A stretch of 64,000 bases of DNA, from assembly GCF_021347895.1 (NCBI RefSeq), contig NC_067135.1, positions 26,840,441-26,904,440 of the forward strand, written 5' to 3'. Origin of the DNA: Acanthochromis polyacanthus. Its lineage: Eukaryota; Chordata; Actinopteri; Pomacentridae. A program made the position numbers and the translations under genes. The notes under the pieces were generated by a model. It was not told the origin of the DNA and did no database searches. It was given only the letters and a program-made list of their open reading frames with translations. Each line of letters begins with the position of its first letter. Position 1 is the first letter of the stretch. Shown one piece after another: positions 1 through 11,700 of the stretch.

Positions 1-89
1 TGTTCAATGGGTTTTAGAGCATTGATACTAGTAAATGACCAGGTTGTGAAGCAGTACTCGATGTGAGAAAGGATCGTGCAGTGGAGGAT

Positions 90-758
90 TTAGCGGCTTG
101 TGTTGTAATGAAAGACCGAGTAAAGGCCCAAGTTAAATTTTGTCATATTGGTTACCTTTTTCAGGTATTTTTTTAAATTGAGATTTGAGTCCAGCACAAC
201 CTCAAGGTACTTGAAGTTAGTTACCATCTCCAATTCTTCCCCGTCTAAGAACACGAAGGACCTGTTTTGTGTCACTGGTTTCTTGGTTAACATCTTAAAA
301 ATAGTTTGTTTGTTTTGTTTTTGGTGTTAAGCATGAGAAAGTTCAATCGTAATCAGTCCTGTATTTTGGATACAGTCTTTTAGAGGTTTGCAACAACTGT
401 CACTGCATCCTTTCCCTGAGTGAAGATTGTCATCTGCATACATCAGCACATTAAACCCTGGACAGACATCTATTAGATCAGGATGATGTATAATTAAATT
501 ATTATTAATAAAATTTAAAGGACCTAGGATAGAGCCCTGAGGTAATCCAGCATGACAGCAGAGATAATGGGATTTGACACCATCAACCGTTACACATTGT
601 GTTCTATGAAAAAAGAAGGATTTAAACCATGATATGGTGCCTGCAGAGAAATTCAAATAAGTAAGCTTTGTCAATAGGATTTGATCGCTGACAATCTCAA
701 ATGTCCTCTTGAGATCTATAAAGACGTCTCCTACACATGGGTAGCTTGGAAAGTCCAA
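90..758 (-). mobile_element. Decayed LINE reverse transcriptase fragment (Rex1/CR1-like, tentative)
   Basis: Two minus-strand reading frames read as pieces of one non-LTR reverse transcriptase. The piece at 327-758 has the fingers/palm signature GLPQGSILGP followed by the catalytic YADD, preceded by a FIDLKRTFEIV stretch matching the usual F-D-L-K-A-F-D motif. The piece at 90-293 carries the later FKYLEVVLDSNLN motif, typical of the region after the palm. The frames are offset and the start is missing, so this is a dead 5'-truncated copy. Assignment to the Rex1/CR1 side of the LINE tree is from memory of motif style and is uncertain. Confidence 0.75.
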
Positions 759-984
759 ACTGAATCTCCATGTAATCTCCTATCTCCATGTTAGGAGATA
801 CAGGAGAGTCAGTTTGGTATTGTGCGAATTGAATCGCGTTTCCCTCCTGGTCCAGTTTATATAGCACGGGAGGCGGGAGTTAATGCTGCGTCATCTTCAG
901 CACCTGGATGCCGGAGGAGGAGGAGGAGGGCCAAAGCGAATCTTTTTGTAGTCTCTTGGCATTTTGGATGGCATTAGTAAAAGC

Positions 985-1413
985 TGCGCGCCAACTGCCA
1001 TTAAACAAAAAGAAGAAGAAGAAGAAGATGGATGGCATTAGTTGTTGCCTCTTTTCACTTGACGTTTCCGACGATGAGGAGGCAGTGGATGGCTCGTTAC
1101 TTTCGCCTTCTTGCCATTGTTTGTACAGAGGAAATCCCGTTCCAAACGTGTGAGTAAATTTAAGCCACTTTTACACATACGCACCGACTTGGTTTGGCTC
1201 CGATTTCAAGTTATTCCTAACACCACTAATTGTTCGGAAGGATTCTTTTGTTGTGTAGCCTTTTCAAAAATAAGTGTTATACTTGAGAGTACCCCATGTA
1301 TTCGCAGATTTTTGTGACAAAAACGGCAGTAATCCTTCAACGCGACGCTTTCTCGGCTGCATGCTATTGTTCTTCTTCTTCTTCTTCTTTTTGTTTAATG
1401 GTAGTTGGCATGC
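985..1413. repeat. Inverted repeat pair with GAA/TTC tracts
   Basis: The stretch GCCAACTGCCATTAAACAAA followed by (GAA)n at about 989-1027 recurs as its reverse complement, (TTC)n followed by TTTGTTTAATGGTAGTTGGC, at about 1370-1410. The arms are about 42 bases, nearly identical and about 340 bases apart. This looks like a foldback or MITE-like element, or two opposed copies of one short repeat. No clear target-site duplication was identified. Confidence 0.6.
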
Positions 1414-1419
1414 AACTTT

Positions 1420-2690
1420 TAGGTGCATTGCATGCTATTGTTGTTTGGACTACATGGACTTCAAGGTCGATTTGTTTGTGCGTCACATCCGTGTTACGCT
1501 GATTGGTTCTTTCTTGTTCAAGCTGCATTCGTTAGACCCTCCTTTTTGAAATCGTCTTCTATCATCACAATGCCAGACTGCCTTTATTTGTCTTTATATT
1601 AATACATAAATAAAGTCAGGCTGGATTTTCCAGGCAAAAACATGGGTACTTGTCCAGTAGCCAACTGAACTGAGAACTGCTGGTTATGTTAGCCCCCTGG
1701 CTATCACTGGTGGTGGAAGAGGCCCCTCAGCTGCTGGGTTAGTAGCCGTCAGCGCGACCCCACAAAGAACCACTGGTGGTGTTAGACCCCTGGCTGACTG
1801 GCTTGGCTTACCCGCTAACACTGATGGTGAATGGGGTCTCTCAGCTGTTGGGCTGACAAGCAGCAGCAGAAGTCGGGCTAATGTTAGCGGTGGATGTCCA
1901 GATTGGCACATGTCAGCGAGTAGAGGACCGGGAGTTTAGCTCCACATCTCTCTCCAGTAGCAGCATAACATCAACCTATAGTACCAGATGTATAGGCTGG
2001 ATTTACATCTGTCCTCGCATTTAGCAGTGGGTTATCTTGCCACTCCATAGTCGAGCAGTTCTGAGTACAGTATGTATTGGATCCTGTTGGCTGGGAAATA
2101 CTTTGTCCCCAACAATTAAATAGTGTCTCTTGGAGCAGGCAATAAGACTAAGAATAAGAACAACCATAATCCAATTTTGAGGTATAATACACAGGATAGT
2201 TGTAGGTTTAAAACATTCTACAGACAACAGAAGTGAGCGGTGGTGGCAGATATGTGCCTACAGACATCTTGAAGATCTGCTCTCTTCCAGTACAGTTCTA
2301 CTAGTTTCAAACCAACATGAAGCATGTTACAAATCTTTAAGTTTTATGTGATTGCAGACATGGACTTTGCATGACAGAAAGTGTTTTGTTGTTGGCTAAA
2401 ATATCAAACAACACTGCCATCTTCATCATTTTTAAATCCACGATAGCACAGTGTTTGCCACTACAAAAGCTTTACTGCACATGTTCTTGAATAGCTACAG
2501 AATGTAAGTGAAATATAACTTTACATGAGGTTGGCAGAACAGACAAGGAACATTTATGTACATCTCGAAGTTTGATCAGGAGTTAGATTATTTTTAACTG
2601 GACCACTGACCTTATCTAAACATCATTTCAAAACTCTCTTTTGTAATGGTTTCCATTGTGTTCATGGTTTTTGTCCATTTTTAGAGCTGC
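1420..2690. other. Intergenic stretch without a recognisable gene
   Basis: I see no coding exon with splice sites here. The part from about 1690 to 1920 is moderately GC-rich with repeated GGCT/GCTGTTGG words and may be an old repeat. Any promoter of the receptor gene that starts at 2694 would lie in the right end of this stretch, but no convincing TATA box or initiator could be chosen. Confidence 0.4.
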
Positions 2691-2693
2691 AGG

Positions 2694-2778
2694 ATGTTTC
2701 TTCAGAAGACTGGATCGTTGTTTCAATCTACCATCACTGCTCTGCTCTCCTGTCTTCTCCTCACACTCTGTTGCAGAG
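2694..2778 (+). other. Exon 1: signal peptide of the LTD receptor gene
   Basis: ATG at 2694 opens a 28-codon exon ending in a phase-1 donor (AGAG then gtaact). The peptide has a short polar start followed by a leucine-rich core, TALLSCLLLTLC, ending near CCRG, which fits a cleavable signal peptide. The start was chosen because it is the only ATG giving a hydrophobic leader that joins in phase with the V exon. Confidence 0.8.
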
Positions 2779-5700
2779 GTAACTTCCACACAAGTACAGT
2801 TGTTTTAAAATCACTTTACTCTTTAAATAAAAACAAATAGGATAAGAAGAACTTCAAACGAGTGACAAGATTGAGAGGAGTTACTCGTCAGCTTTGTCTC
2901 CCAAAAATTACAATTCTATTCAACTAAACTGCATTTTAGCTAGACACCAACATCATATTTGTAACAGACTGTAATCATGCCTATTTCTGATATAAAACTG
3001 GATTTTTGACATTGGAGTCAATGGAGATTGATTCACAGCCTCAAGTGGACATTGAAAGAACTGCATATAATGGTTGCTGCTTGGATTGAGTGCATTTACA
3101 AATACTGACATATACAACATGGTAGGGTTCGATTTCTTCTGGTTGCTACTCAGAAACTAAACAAATTTTTTCTTTCCAGGTCAGTCTCAGGTAATCGGTC
3201 CATCTCAGCCAATAGTGGCAACACTTGGAGATGACATCATTTTGCCATGTTATCTGGAACCTGCATACGATGCTACGACCGTGACAGTGGAGTGGACCAG
3301 ACCTGACCTCAACCCCAGATTCATCTATGTGTCATGACCTTGAAGACATGAAAAATCCCTCTTACAAAGAGAGAACATCACTGTTCATTGATGAACTGAA
3401 GCATGGAAACATTTCACTGAAGATCTCCAAAGTAAAACGGACTGATTCAGGGAGATACAGATGTTTTATTCCTGAAATACGTAAAGACACTTTCATGGAT
3501 CTTGTTGTAGGTAAGTAGATCTAGTAGTTGTTGTATGTGTGAACAGTTTTCACACCATTTTGAAACTTTGATATCAAGTTGTGCATGTTTAGACAAGAAA
3601 CATTTTCTCCGTTCTTTAAGATAGTACCTAACTGGAGAAGTTTTACACAGTAAAGATTATGACTAGAAATCTGACAAGTTTTCTTTGTCAGAGATCATTT
3701 TGAGCAAAAATGTTACATACCTCATATCACGCTTTCTTGACCACTTTAAAGCTTCGTCAGATAACATCAATTCTGCCAGTTAAAGTGCACACTTATTTTT
3801 ATTTTATACAATTGCTGACTAACTCACAAGCATTTTCTGTGTTCTACAGACTCTTTTAAAATGTCTTTTCAGGGAGATGTTCTAATTTTTGATCCGCAGC
3901 GAAGAATACATTCATTTGTGTTTTTATTAGAGGGGATTCACATTAACAAGCATTGCTCTAAAGGCTCCAGAGTGAAAATAGGCAAAATATAATTTTGTAT
4001 TCTTGGTCCCTGGAAGGAATTACAATTTTTCACTTGTATGTTTGATTTGGGAAGACTAAGAAAAGTTGATTGACCAAGTGGAGCTCTTGCTGTAGCTCCA
4101 TACACAATATGAGGTTTATTTACTGCCCACAATGTATTTGAATTTCCAAATTTACATGTAGCAACCAAAAACTGGGTGCCAATGTAGAACTTGTGGGGTA
4201 TATTCGGGCATTCTGGACCTTTGTGCATGCTTCTACCATATTAGTAGAACCAGAAAGCCATTTATTGTGTAAAAAGAAAAACTGAGTTGAGGGAAGGTTA
4301 AACCATGGTTTAACCTTGAAGGTTAAACCATGAACATTGTCAAATTCACCTTTTAGGCCAACATAACAAACCTCCACTGTTCTATTTACTACACATAACT
4401 GGAGCTAAGTTCAGAAGCAATGATTTGTTTTGGTGCACTTGGAGTTAATGTTGTGGTCGAAGCTGTTGGATCCTACATCAAAATGGCAACAAAAAAAACG
4501 AAAAGGCTGATTTTTTGTTCCATAAAACATTTCAACCATTTCATCAAGTTCCTGCAGTGGAAAGCTGCCTGATAAGATACTTAAAGAACATACACTAGTT
4601 TAGAAACCACTGAAGTGTAATGATGAGATAGTAATAATTTTTAAAAAAACTGGTCTGTTGTCTTGAAAATGGAGAAAAAGGAGACTGATTATTTTTAAGA
4701 CGCTACATTCTTTACCACATGTAATGATGAACTCTGCATCATTCATTTAGTGACTGACTCCTGTTTTAAATGTGCTTCTTGTTCAGTTTCAGGTGCTGTT
4801 CCTCAACCTGTCACCACTTTAGCAGGGCTTGATGGAAAGGGAGGAGTGGAGTTACAGTGTGAGTCTGCAGGCTGGTATCCAGAGCCTGAGGTGTTGTGGT
4901 TGGACGGTGATGGAAACCTCCTCTCTGCTGGACCTACAGAGACAGTCAGAGGTCCTGATGACCTCTATACTGTCAGCAGCAGAGTGACTGTGGAGAAGAA
5001 ACACAGCAACAAGTTCACCTGCAGAGTCCAGCAGAACAACATCAACCAGAGCAGAGAGACAGAGATCCATGTTCCAGGTAGTTTGTATTCAACTTGACAA
5101 AATCAACTGTTCAGCTGACATCAAATGCCAACATATTCCATGTTTTATCATTTCAGATGATTTCTTTAAGGTCCAGTCCAGTAACACCTCCACCATAGTT
5201 GGTTTGGCTGTTTGTTTGGTTGTTTCTATCATCCTGTTCATTGTTCTTTTTGTTTGCACACAAAGACAAAAAAGTAAGTCACATTAATAAAAAACTCCTG
5301 AACATTACCAAGTACTGAGGTTTGAATGTAAACCCTGACATGAGAGGTTTCATTTTAACATATACAACTGTCTGGATTACTCTCATTTCTATGTTTAAAT
5401 ACTGATGATTTTATTTTTCTCAAAGGGAAAAAGAAGACTTTGGTAAATGAAAAGCAAGAAGAACTTGAACTAGTAAGTACAGAAACAGAAGTTTGACTGC
5501 TGGTAGATGAAGAAAGACACCAAGATCAGGAGATGACAGAAAGTAAAGTCAAGTTTGATGTAAACAAACAATTATGGAATAAAGGAAGAAGGTTTGTGTC
5601 TCTAAAGCAGATCAGACGTCAGTATTCAAGCTCTGACAGGAAGACAAGTAAAGAATCTGGACAGTGGAGAAGAAAAACCAGATGTAGTTTATCAATGAAC

Positions 5701-8700
5701 AGAGGAAGTGGTTCAGTACAGAAACGGAGAAGAACAACAGCTTTAGCAAACTTCAGTGGAGATAAAAGAAAGTTTATATTAAATAGAAACTCACAAGTTT
5801 GTATTTAATAGCGACATATTTGTTGTAACCAAAGAGTGTGAACCTGAACAGACGATCAGTAACTAAAGAGTCAAAGAAGCAGTAAAAAGAAGTTAATGGT
5901 TGTATGTAAAGAAACAGCAGCTTCTGGATGAAAAACACAAGATGGAGACTGAACTGTAGATTCTGGTTTCACTTTCATTCACTGGTTGATTAAATTTCTG
6001 CAACCAGAACTCTGCAGTTAGAAAAACACCATGATTTGGGTTCAAATATGAACCTTTCAGAACATGTTTGAAGACTTTCCTCCATTTTCTCTGTTACCAG
6101 GTTGACAAGAAATAAAAGAAAAGATGTTGATTAGAAACATATTAGTGATAATCAAACATGTAGTTTAGTTAAATATGAATATGATTGTTGAGAGACAGAG
6201 TTACCTGAATTAAAATAAGGTGATAAAGTGAATGTTCCAAGCAGCTGGTTCAGAGGAGAACTTACTCACCATCTAAAGCTACAGAAACAGAGATTTAAGC
6301 AGAACTCAGCTATGTTACATGAACATGCTTTTAATGAGTCTCCAACCAATCAGAAGTCACACATTAATGTCATGTACAGATGTGTTCAGATTAATACTTT
6401 GTGTCTCTCTTGTTTCCAGTTGATAGAGACTGAAGGAAAACTGAAGACAGTGATCCAGAACATGATCCAGGAGGTTGATGTTTTCTCTCAAATCACTGAT
6501 CTGCTCTCATCTCTCTTCTCTTTTCATATAATACTGGTCTGTTGTTGAGACCAAAACAACTTCAAATATCCAGAAGAACAAGACAACAAACAGCTGTTTT
6601 CAGATTCAGTTCCACTGTGATCTCTAATTCTGATTTTATTTTCATGTTTGATGAAAAAATGAAACTAGATACCAGAGTTCAGACTTCATATTTGAAGATA
6701 AATCAGACCATCTTCAGCTCTAATCTGAACATGTTTGTCTTGCAGCTGGATGAAACAGACTCTCAGCATCAGAAGGAGAGGCATGAAAATACAACTGTTG
6801 GGAATCAACTGGAAGAGGTGAATGTCACCATCAAAACCTTTTTCAATCAATGACTGATATGTCTACTGAACTCACTGTGATGTAAAGTTCTAGCAGGAAA
6901 GTTAACTAGTTCACTGTTTATCAGATTAATGAAACGTTGTTAACTTTCTGCAGAATCAGATCAAAATGTTAAATTCATAGAAACTATTAACAGTGAAAGT
7001 GACTGGTGTCTATGAACTGAGTTACATTTGAGCATAAATCTAAATGATCTTGAACACAGAATAAACTTCAACAGTCCAGTTTGGTTCACTGTTACTTTCT
7101 GCTATAAACCACTAAAGAAACATCAACATCCATCAGTTTGAAAGTCAAATAATGTGACAAACACACAGAAGAAGTCACCAAGAAGGAATCTTTCTACAAA
7201 TCATGTCATGTGTATCTGTGCTTCATTCCCTAAATTGTCTTTTTTATTCTGTCTCCAGTTACAGAAGAAGCTCCAGGAAAAGAAGAAGAACTGGACAGAC
7301 ACTGAAGGAAACCTGAATCGAGAACTCAACAAGGTTTATCTGTGTTCATCTGTCTTCTCTCTCTTTTCACACGAAACTGATTTGTTGCTGCAAACAGTTG
7401 TTATGACCTGGCTGCTAGGGTCAGCTGGGTGCAACAAAATAGGCAGATGTTATTTGGTTAAGGTAAAGGACTTTATTGCTCAGTAGCAAATCGAAAAGAA
7501 AAGTGGTCAAACAAAGCAAAACAGGGCTGGTGGGTGTTGCCAAATGAAAGAACAAAATAAAACCAAACGAAGGCTAACAGAGGATTTAACCTAGCTAACA
7601 AAATAAAACAACTATACTCCATAGTCAAACTATTTTAATTTAATTTAATTTAACTTAATTAAATTAAATTTAATTTAAAATTAATTTCAGACTTACTATA
7701 CAACTATTAGACATTTAAGCTGAACCAAACCTTGTTGAATTACCATAATTCATTTTTAGTCATATGTTTGAGTGAAAAATTCAGCTACACCTAAATCTTT
7801 GGGTTCATTGATTCAATCACATAAAATTTATTGTCCAGTATCTGTGTTATTGGTGATTAAAACATAATTAAGGAAATCTTTATTGTTGTACAAGATCCCT
7901 TTGAAGAATCCCACTTTGAGGTGTTCATTTGTCAGTTCAGGTGAACTCTCTGAACCCCAGAAGCTGTTGGTGCAAACAATAGTTTATGAGTATAAAGTTC
8001 ATGGTCCAGTTGTGTTACTGCCACCATCAGGAAGAAAACACAAACTATCACCTGCTGCTGAGACACCATTGGTCAGGATGGTCAAGAGACAAGCAAGAAT
8101 CATCAGAAAGCAGGTGTGAATGAATGAGAAGCTGCTGGAACACAGCTGTCAGTGTCCACAGGGTTTGACATCAACATGAGCTGAGAGGATCCATGAAGAA
8201 GGAAGTTCTTCCTCTAGAAGCAGAACCTTAAAGCTCCACTCAAGTCTGCTGCTGATCACATGGACAAAGAAAAGACCTTCTGGAGGAAAGTTCTGTGGTC
8301 AGATGGAAGAAAAACTGAGCATGAATATGTTTGGAGGAGAGAAGATGAGGCCTTTAACCCCAAGAACACCAGACCTACCATCCAGCATGGTGGTGGCAGT
8401 ATCATGCTCTGTGGAACTGGAGCTATACACAAAGTAAACAGAATAATGAAGAAGGAGGATCATCTCCACATTATTCAGGAAAACCTCAAATCAGCACCAG
8501 AAGGTTGATCTTGGACACAGTTGGATGTTCCAATGAGCTTAAACACACATCAGACGTGGTAAAGAAATGGTTCAATCAGAATAGAATGAAAGTTCTAGAC
8601 TGGTCTCCCCAAAGTTCTGACTTAAACCCATCAAGAAACTTGAAAGAGCCTGTCGTGGTTTCTCTCTGATGTCCGTGATGTGCAGGTGAAGGAGAAAAGT

Positions 8701-11700
8701 CCGTGACACTGACTTGCTTAATAATAAGTTTATTATAAGGAAGAACAGCATCGATCAGACAGAGAGACTGTCTGGGAGGATTCGGCCAAATGAATCTCCC
8801 CGAACAGTATACGGAGGTCACAAGCCACAAAATGAACTTGAAGAGATGAAGACTCAAGTCAGCAACAGGATTTTCATCCAGGAGACCAGAATACTGAGAG
8901 GATACACTTACAGTTTACAGCAGAAGTGAGAACAAAACTGTGTAAAATCATTTAAATGTCAAATCATTCACAACTGAATCACTGCACAGTAACTGCATCA
9001 CTTCTAAGATGGACAATCGGGTGTTTTCTGTTATATAAAATTAAAAACTATCAATTTCACACCTTAAAATCAGAACATGTGTTTCTTTACCTGCAGCTGG
9101 AGAGAAATCATTCAGAAACCAACAATCAGCTCCAGCAGGAGAAACGGAAAAATGAAAAAGCTGAAAGTGACATGAAGACCCTGAACAGACGTCTGGAAGA
9201 GGTAAAACTCACCATCATCTTTTTAGATCAAACAACTGACATACTCACTAAACTCTGTCTCACTGTGATGCAAAATATTGTTGAAGGGATTAATGAAATT
9301 AAATTTGATCAGAAACAATGATTTTCTAAATATCCCCTTTAAATTTGAGCATAAATCAGTCAGTGAAGGTCAGTAAAAGGAAGTAAAGTTTGGAAACATT
9401 GTGGTGTCACTTCCACTGCAGAAACATCCACATCCATCATTCTGAAAGCAACAATTATCTTTCTTTAATTTATTATTATACTGAAGATATTTTTTTGTTT
9501 ACTACATAATTCCATATGCTTTTTATACTTTTGATGTCTTCAGTATTCATCTACAATGCAGAAAATAATACAAATAAATGCAAAGCCTTGAATGAGAAGA
9601 TGTGCCCACACTTTAGACTGGTAGTGTAGTTTAATGAATTCATTTTTTGTTTTGCCACGTTAACAAGAAATAAAAGATGTTGATTAGAAACATGTGAGTG
9701 ATAATCAAACATGTAGTTTAGTTAAATATGAACATCATTGTGGAGAGACAGAGTTACCTGAATTAAAATAAGGTGATAAAGTGAATGTTCCAAGCAGCTG
9801 GTTCAGAGGAGAACTTACTCACCATCTAAAGCTACAGAAACAGAGATTTAAGCAGAACTCAGCTATGTTACATGAACATGCTTTTAATGAGTCTCCAACC
9901 AATCAGAAGAAGGAATCTGTCCAGAAATTATGTCATATGTATCCATGCTTCAATAAAAAATCTGTCTTTTTATTCTGTCTCCAGTTAGAGAAGAAGCTCC
10001 AGGATGAGATGAAGAAGTGGATGGAGACTGAGAGAGAGGTGAGCACAGAGCACACTAAGGTTTATCTGCTGTCATCTCTCTTCTATTTCTTTTCATTTGA
10101 AACTGATTTGTTGTTGCAAACAAGAGGAACCCATAAGATAAAGTGTGGGGTTCCCCAAGGGTCAATTTTAGGTCCAACTCTTTTTAATCTTTACATGCTG
10201 CCCCTTGGGGGACGTCATCAAGAGGCACGGTGTCAGCTTCCACAGTTATGCTGATGATACGCAACTGTACATCGCCGTGTCTCCTGATGACACAGGGCCA
10301 CTTGATGCCCTTTTTCACTGTATTTTAGACATCAACTCATGGATGGCAGCAAACTTCCTGCAGCTCAACCGGGACAAAACAGAGGTTTTAGTTATTGGTC
10401 CTGAAGGCCAGAGAGAGAAAATTTTACCAAAGTTACAGGATTTTAAACCCCCAAAATCAGTAAAAAATCTGGGCGTGATTTTTGACTCTGAGCTCACTTT
10501 TATTCCACACATCAAAAACATAACAAAGATAGGTTTTTACCATCTCAAGAATATAGCCAGAGTCCGCCCGTTCCTCTCTCAGGCCAGTACGGAGGTGCTG
10601 ATGCATGCTTTTATCTCCTGTCGTTTAGATTACTGTAATGCCCTGCTCTCTGGTCTTCCTAAAAAGAGCATGCATAACTTACAATTATTACAAAATTCAG
10701 CCGCACGAGTGCTGTTGAGGACCAGAGGGCGGGAGCACATTACACCTATTTTAAAATCGCTGCATTGGCTCCCCGTGCGCTTCAGGATCGATTTTAAGGT
10801 TCTTTTATTAGTTTATAAGTGTCTTAACGGTCTTGGGCCTTCTTATTTGTCTGCACTACTTTTATTTTATCAACCCTCGTGGACCCTGAGGTCCTCTGGT
10901 GCTGGCTTTTAAACGATACCACAAGTTAGAACTAGAACACACGGGGAGGCGGCATTCAGTTATTGTGGCCCCCGACTGTGGAACACCCTCCCAGAGAACC
11001 TCAGGGCCGCAGAGAACGTTGATGTTTTTAAACAGAGGCTCAAGACCCATCTTTTTAATCAGGCTTTTAACTGACTCATTTTAACTCTTTATAATTTCTT
11101 AAGCTGACCTCTATTCTTATAGTTTTTATGACTGTTTTATATATAAATTTTTACTTTATACATCCTATTCCTTTATCCTCAGTTTTAGCTTCCATACCTT
11201 TTATTTATTTTTATTTATTTTTTTATTTTTATTTTGTTTTACTGTTTTAGTCCCTCGATTTTCCAGTGTTTCCTCCTGGGGGCCTACCACACCTGGAGTT
11301 GATTCTGGTCCACTGATGGGGGTGCTGGCCCGTGGATGGCCCTGGCCCGGGTAGGTGGAGAGCTTTACACCTTCGTGTGGAGCCTCCTGTCTGCCTGGGC
11401 TGGGGTGGTCCTTGTGTCGGCTCCCCTGCAGTCATGGTCCATGACTCCATTCGGTGTGAGTGGCCCCCAAAGGTAGCTTCTTCCTCACCTCGGATTTCGG
11501 TGCCCAGTCATGTCTCCTCTATATCTCCTTATCGACATATGGTGTATGTGGGTGTGTGTATGTTAGTATGTTTGTGTGTGTGGGTCTGTATGTCTGTTCG
11601 TATGTCTACGTATGTGTGTGAATGTATATGTGATTGTGTATCTGTGTGTATATTTGTGGGGGGTGGAAGGTTTCGGGTTTTTCATAGTGTTTTATATTGT

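Larger units (their letters stand above)
5990..9655 (+). repeat. Tandem duplication unit A (coil exons plus Tc1 relic)
   Basis: Starts with intronic sequence TTAAATTTCTGCAACCAGAA and includes exons 6420, 6746, 7259 and 9097, a decayed Tc1 copy and a Tc1 end. Unit B repeats most of it in the same orientation, with long identical intron stretches (for example GAATGTTCCAAGCAGCTGGT at 6230, 9785 and 13927). The solo LTR at 8651 is unique to this unit. Confidence 0.8.

Noticed and set aside
1684..1911. Minus-strand 75-codon frame rich in L, P and A
   Set aside because: Low-complexity GC-rich repeat words, no splice sites or domain.
3938..4377. Two overlapping minus-strand open frames of 85-96 codons in intron 2
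   Set aside because: No recognisable motif and no splice context; possibly an old repeat, but not supportable as a gene.
6228..6548. Open frame MNVPSSWFRGELTHH repeated at 9781
   Set aside because: It lies in the intronic part of the duplicated unit and reads through splice sites of the coil exons; it is repeated only because the unit is.
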